Assembly: GCF_001577835.2 (NCBI RefSeq)
Contig: NC_029519.1
Span: forward strand, 38,491,977 to 38,555,976
Source of the DNA: Coturnix japonica
Lineage: Eukaryota; Chordata; Aves; Galliformes; Phasianidae
Direction of reading: 5' to 3'
DNA length: 64,000 nt
Shown: in pieces, positions 60,397-64,000 of the stretch
Numbering within the stretch: position 1 is the first letter of the stretch
Layout: every line of letters starts with the position of its first letter
Made by a program: the position numbers and the translations under genes
Notes under the pieces: generated by a model
The model's input: only the letters and a program-made list of their open reading frames with translations
What the model was told of the DNA's origin: nothing
Database searches by the model: none

Positions 60397-61011
60397 GGCA
60401 AGGAAAGGAAAAAAGAAAGGCAAAAAGCACAAACAGCCACTAACACACAAAACAACCCCCTGCACAAGAGGCAACATCAGGACAGTAGATAAAACTAATT
60501 TTAACATCGCGTGTACCTGTGGTTGTTTTTGAATCATATTGGATTTGTTTTATCCTGACTGCATGAAGCTCAGAATATGGAAGGAAAGTGATCTGTGTTT
60601 GTCAATAATCATTTTAAAAGTCTTATTAAATGTTTGTGTATTGCATGCATAATGTTGGTTATCTTAGGAAAATGGATGTGTAGGTGTATATATGTGTGTG
60701 TGTTTGTCAAAAGCAAGACTGGAACCTAGCTAGGCTGGCTAAATCTTTTAATTTGATGAGGTAGGCCAGAAATGTTTTTCAGCACATACACTACTACATA
60801 TGAAATGCATTTGTGCTCTCTGTATTGCTCAAGCCTTGTTGTGTTCACTTCTAGAAGAACAGTTCTTACCAACCATGACATTATGACATGACAGAATGCC
60901 TTTTAGTAAGCTGCTAGTTCTTGCCTTGAGCTCAAATCTGCTCCTCTGTAGACCTGAGATATCTACTAAGTATCTAGCAAAATATGCTTTGGAGTGCCTA
61001 CTTTTCACATT

Positions 61012-61084
61012 CTTCATTTCACTTTCTTTTCTCTTCTTTTCTTTCCCCTAATTTCTTTCATTTTCTCCTTTTCCTTCTACTCCA
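61012..61084 (+). repeat. Pyrimidine-rich mirror-like tract
   Basis: About 70 bases almost purely C/T on the plus strand (TTTCTTTTCTCTTCTTTTCT and similar). Confidence 0.8.
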
Positions 61085-62199
61085 AGTTATATTTGTTATT
61101 GTAGAGGAAAGACAAATGAAGGTTCCAAAGCTGCACAAGAAAAATTAATCAGTTTTATGGTGCACATGTTTAAAACCTGTAACGTTGGCTGGACAAATTG
61201 TTAAAAACAGGGTGAAAGCAGGCCATTCTTGGCTGTCTCCTTATTCTTGTTTTCTTTCTACAGCCTCTTCCAATCTTCCTCTCACAACTCTCTAATCAGA
61301 GTCCAACAAACAAGCACATCTTTGTCCTCATAAAAAGCACATCAACGCTTTAATTCCAACTATAACGTAATTCCAACAGTAATGAGCACGTCAGTGGCAA
61401 AAAGCCTTGGTGCAGTCTGGCTGCATCCGGCATCTTCTGAAGGGCCACCAAGGAGGGGAAAGCCCAGGCATATTCTCAACCAGTGTGCCTGCCTGCAGGC
61501 AGAGCCCTGCAGAATGGCAGTGAATGGGGCAAAAGCTGCCATCTGAGGGTCCCCAGCAGGGGAGAGCAACCTGTGAGCAAAACGGTTTTATGTGCTGCAA
61601 ATTGTCCCGCTGAAACCACTCGTTGAAAACTGAGTAGGTACTTTCATGCTTTGCTGGATTAGGCTGGCAAGGGCTGTTTGTACCTGCTGATATAGATGGG
61701 CAGAGCCACGGAAGGCAGCTGGCTCTCAATAGACCATGTACATTCATGGCATGTTAGTTTTTTCTTTTACAAAGGAAGTTTGCAGTCTTTTGTTGCGAGG
61801 GAAAATTCACAGTCATTTATTTTTTTTCTTAGGTTTCTCTTGTCTGTGAAGAAGAAAACTCATGGCTGTGACTGTACTCAGCCCAATTTCATCTGTCATC
61901 TTTTTGTGCAAGACTTTGCCACTCTTCAGGGATTTAACATCAAATATGATCTTGAGCAGTATTTAGGGTGGGCAGTCTCTCCTTTTTTTATTTAAAAAAA
62001 TGCAATGAAATATGCCTGGTAGTTTAATAGTTGCACTTCCCACCATGGAAAGCACGTTTGCAGAAAAATTGTTACCAATTGTGACCAGCCCGGTCATTAA
62101 ACTTTGCCTTGGGTCAGCCTTTCACTCTGCCAGAAGATTATTAAGTACAGATTAAGAGGCTGTTGCTAGCATTAGCTGTGGATTCATAAGGCATTGCTG

Positions 62200-63150
62200 T
62201 TCACAAATACTGTGTGTTTTATTTGAGCGAGTTTCAGCAGCAGAGCGTTTTCTATAAACCCTCATTAGTGTCCGACTCTCCAACAGTCTTGCCCTTTAAT
62301 CGGATTATTCACTTCCCGTTGACTTCTGAGGACTCGGGCTTCTGCTTATCTCTTGTTTCCATTGCATCTCACCCTGCGTTAGCAGCAAGGGCTTGTTGGG
62401 GTCCCCAGGCTGTGTCGTTTTGTGTTGCGAGGTCCTGCACTCCCCCACACTCTGTATGGGAATGCCTGCTGGAAGGAACACTTTAATAGCTGGAAGCTCT
62501 CACTTCTGAGTTCGCCATGCATTTTATTTTAGCAGTGTTGTCCAAGAGATTGATACAGGCAGGAGGGAGAGCTTTAAAAGGCCTTTGGCTGTGGTTTGCT
62601 AAAAGCTTATTTACGGTATGAACGTTTATAACAGAAATGTGCACATCACGCGGTGCTACGCAGGGTTTCCCGGAATATTTTACTGATGAAAAAAGAATAT
62701 AAAAAGGGTCTTTCCTGCCTGTTGAATTTACAGCTGAGATAGCCTGATTACCAGAAACACTTATGTGTTTAATCTTTTCATGTTTAGAGCAGGAGAGGGT
62801 AGGGAGAGAGCGCTGCCCAAGGAAAATGCAGAGGGATTGCTTTTTATTTTGTGAGGATTGTAAATTCTGTTATGGAAAATGTAATAAAGAAGAAGCTTAA
62901 ACAAAAAGAGTGGCTGTGCGAAATCGCAAAATTTCCATTGGGTGAAAACAAATCCTAACTTTATGTACATTTCCCTGGAGAGATGTAATGTGAATGCTTA
63001 CAGCTGTTCTTAGTTTCTTATTCCCTGATTAGGTTTAAATTAAAGGAAGGATGTCATATTGAATTATGAAGAATTACTTATTTTAGATATTTTCGTTTAT
63101 ACATACCTTCTATCATAACCTTGCCGTGGCACTTGCGAGGCCGTATTTAA
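62200..63150. promoter_or_regulatory. Candidate conserved non-coding element near HAND2
   Basis: About 950 bases without repeats, rich in homeodomain-type ATTA/TAAT cores, TGTGGTTT (RUNX-type) at about 62591 and CArG-like and GATTA sites, placed between SCRG1 and the expected HAND2. The look is that of a developmental enhancer, but conservation cannot be seen from one sequence. Confidence 0.2.
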
Positions 63151-63607
63151 CATGTGCACACAAATGCTATTAAAAGCAATCTGACTGCAACATAGTGGTT
63201 CTGGCAGAAAAATGTGTCCAGCAGCTTCCACAGCTCAGCTGCTCTGGTACCTTCACGGTCTGAGGGAAAACCAACCCGCCCCAGGGGTGCTCAATCTGCC
63301 CTGTCAAGGTGGGTCATTTTATGGGGAGTGGTCCTACTGTGGGCTATGCTTTGGGGATAGATCCCCTCAAGGGCTCCCACTCATGCTTGGGCATCTCTAA
63401 TGAACTGAAGCGAAAGGGATGGGATCCTAGAGGCAGACAGCATTCCCAAATCTGGGCCATACCCAAAGTGTGCTTCTTGGGGATGGCAGGGCTGGTTTTA
63501 ATGTATTATTTAGAGTGCTTTGGCCTTTGAGTATTTTTCTTGCAAATTATCAGCTCTGCAGGAGTCACAAGACGTAAAGTAGTCATTAATGAAAACTACT
63601 CCACTGA

Positions 63608-63627
63608 ATATATATATATATATATAT
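63608..63627 (+). repeat. (AT)n microsatellite
   Basis: Ten uninterrupted AT units. Confidence 0.9.
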
Positions 63628-64000
63628 TTTAAAATAGAGTTGAAAAGAGCAAAACCAGTGAGCAGAGCACGACAAATGCATTCAGAAATGCCTACAGTAC
63701 CCCCCTCTGCAGGGGCTGGTGGCTACCTCCCGGCCCTTGTGCCTTGACAGTTTCTTAATCCCTGTCTCTTTACTGTCTGTTCCTCTGTACAATCTTTAGG
63801 ATGGCTGTAGTCCCCAGCAAGAGTTTTGCCTTGACTACAGGACCCAAACATGGTTTGTGCCATGCAAATAGTAATATAATAATAACAATAGTAAAAATAA
63901 AGTTATTTTCAGTAAGTTTTCAAAGGGACGGGAACCATCATTATGGTAGAAAGTGTGGCCAGCCACTCTTACTCTCCCCTGGAACTGCCAAAAGTAGGTT

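Larger units (their letters stand above)
56208..64000. other. Intergenic region toward HAND2
   Basis: No gene is supported. It contains one old CR1 (58.5-59.1 kb), simple repeats and a few low-repeat, motif-dense stretches (about 56.88-57.0, 58.14-58.26 and 62.2-63.15 kb). Open frames of about 106 and 118 codons at 56.03-56.35 (+) and 61.39-61.75 kb (-) have no family match. Confidence 0.6.

Noticed and set aside
61391-61747. 118-codon open frame on the minus strand
   Set aside because: Cys- and Pro-rich by composition but without a recognisable family, splice context or conserved motif that can be seen here.
1-64000. Endogenous retrovirus, LTR, Polinton or CRISPR content
   Set aside because: No LTR pair, retroviral gene motif, capsid-type frame or regularly spaced repeat array was recognised anywhere. 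The mobile DNA seen is LINE and SINE-like only.

Overview
The window is vertebrate, avian and most probably galliform nuclear DNA. The proteins are close to human and bird orthologues. The interspersed repeats are almost all CR1 LINEs, the dominant avian retroelement, ending in the typical short tandem tails. Introns are compact and two promoters lie in CpG islands. The gene order GALNT7 (+), HMGB2 (-), SAP30 (+), SCRG1 (-) is the conserved block next to HAND2, which I recall as lying on chicken chromosome 4. The species cannot be fixed from the sequence alone.

Layout: 1-21.4 kb holds the 3' two thirds of GALNT7, a Golgi GalNAc-transferase. Its 5' exons lie before the window. Nine coding exon positions are present, one of them as two homologous 183-bp exons that look mutually exclusive. 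21.4-24.8 kb is intergenic with two LINE fragments. 24.8-27.0 kb is HMGB2 on the minus strand, complete (207 aa), with a CpG-island promoter carrying CCAAT, CHR and CRE motifs. 27.6-38.0 kb is a gene-poor interval with five CR1 copies. 38.0-45.1 kb is SAP30 on the plus strand, complete (213 aa), with a tRNA-headed, CR1-tailed SINE-like element in intron 3. 47.5-49.5 kb holds both coding exons of SCRG1 on the minus strand (96 aa). A CR1 copy abuts the 5' splice site of its coding intron. 50-64 kb contains no coding gene I can support. It holds a candidate SCRG1 first exon, one old CR1, simple repeats and a few motif-dense stretches that could be regulatory DNA toward HAND2.

The genes do not form a pathway. 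GALNT7 is a secretory-pathway enzyme, HMGB2 and SAP30 are nuclear chromatin proteins, and SCRG1 is a small secreted cysteine-rich protein. The points most worth a second look are the GALNT7 exon pair, the dimeric tRNA-CR1 SINE-like element, the CR1 against the SCRG1 splice donor, and a pair of related exon-like segments around SCRG1 exon 3.
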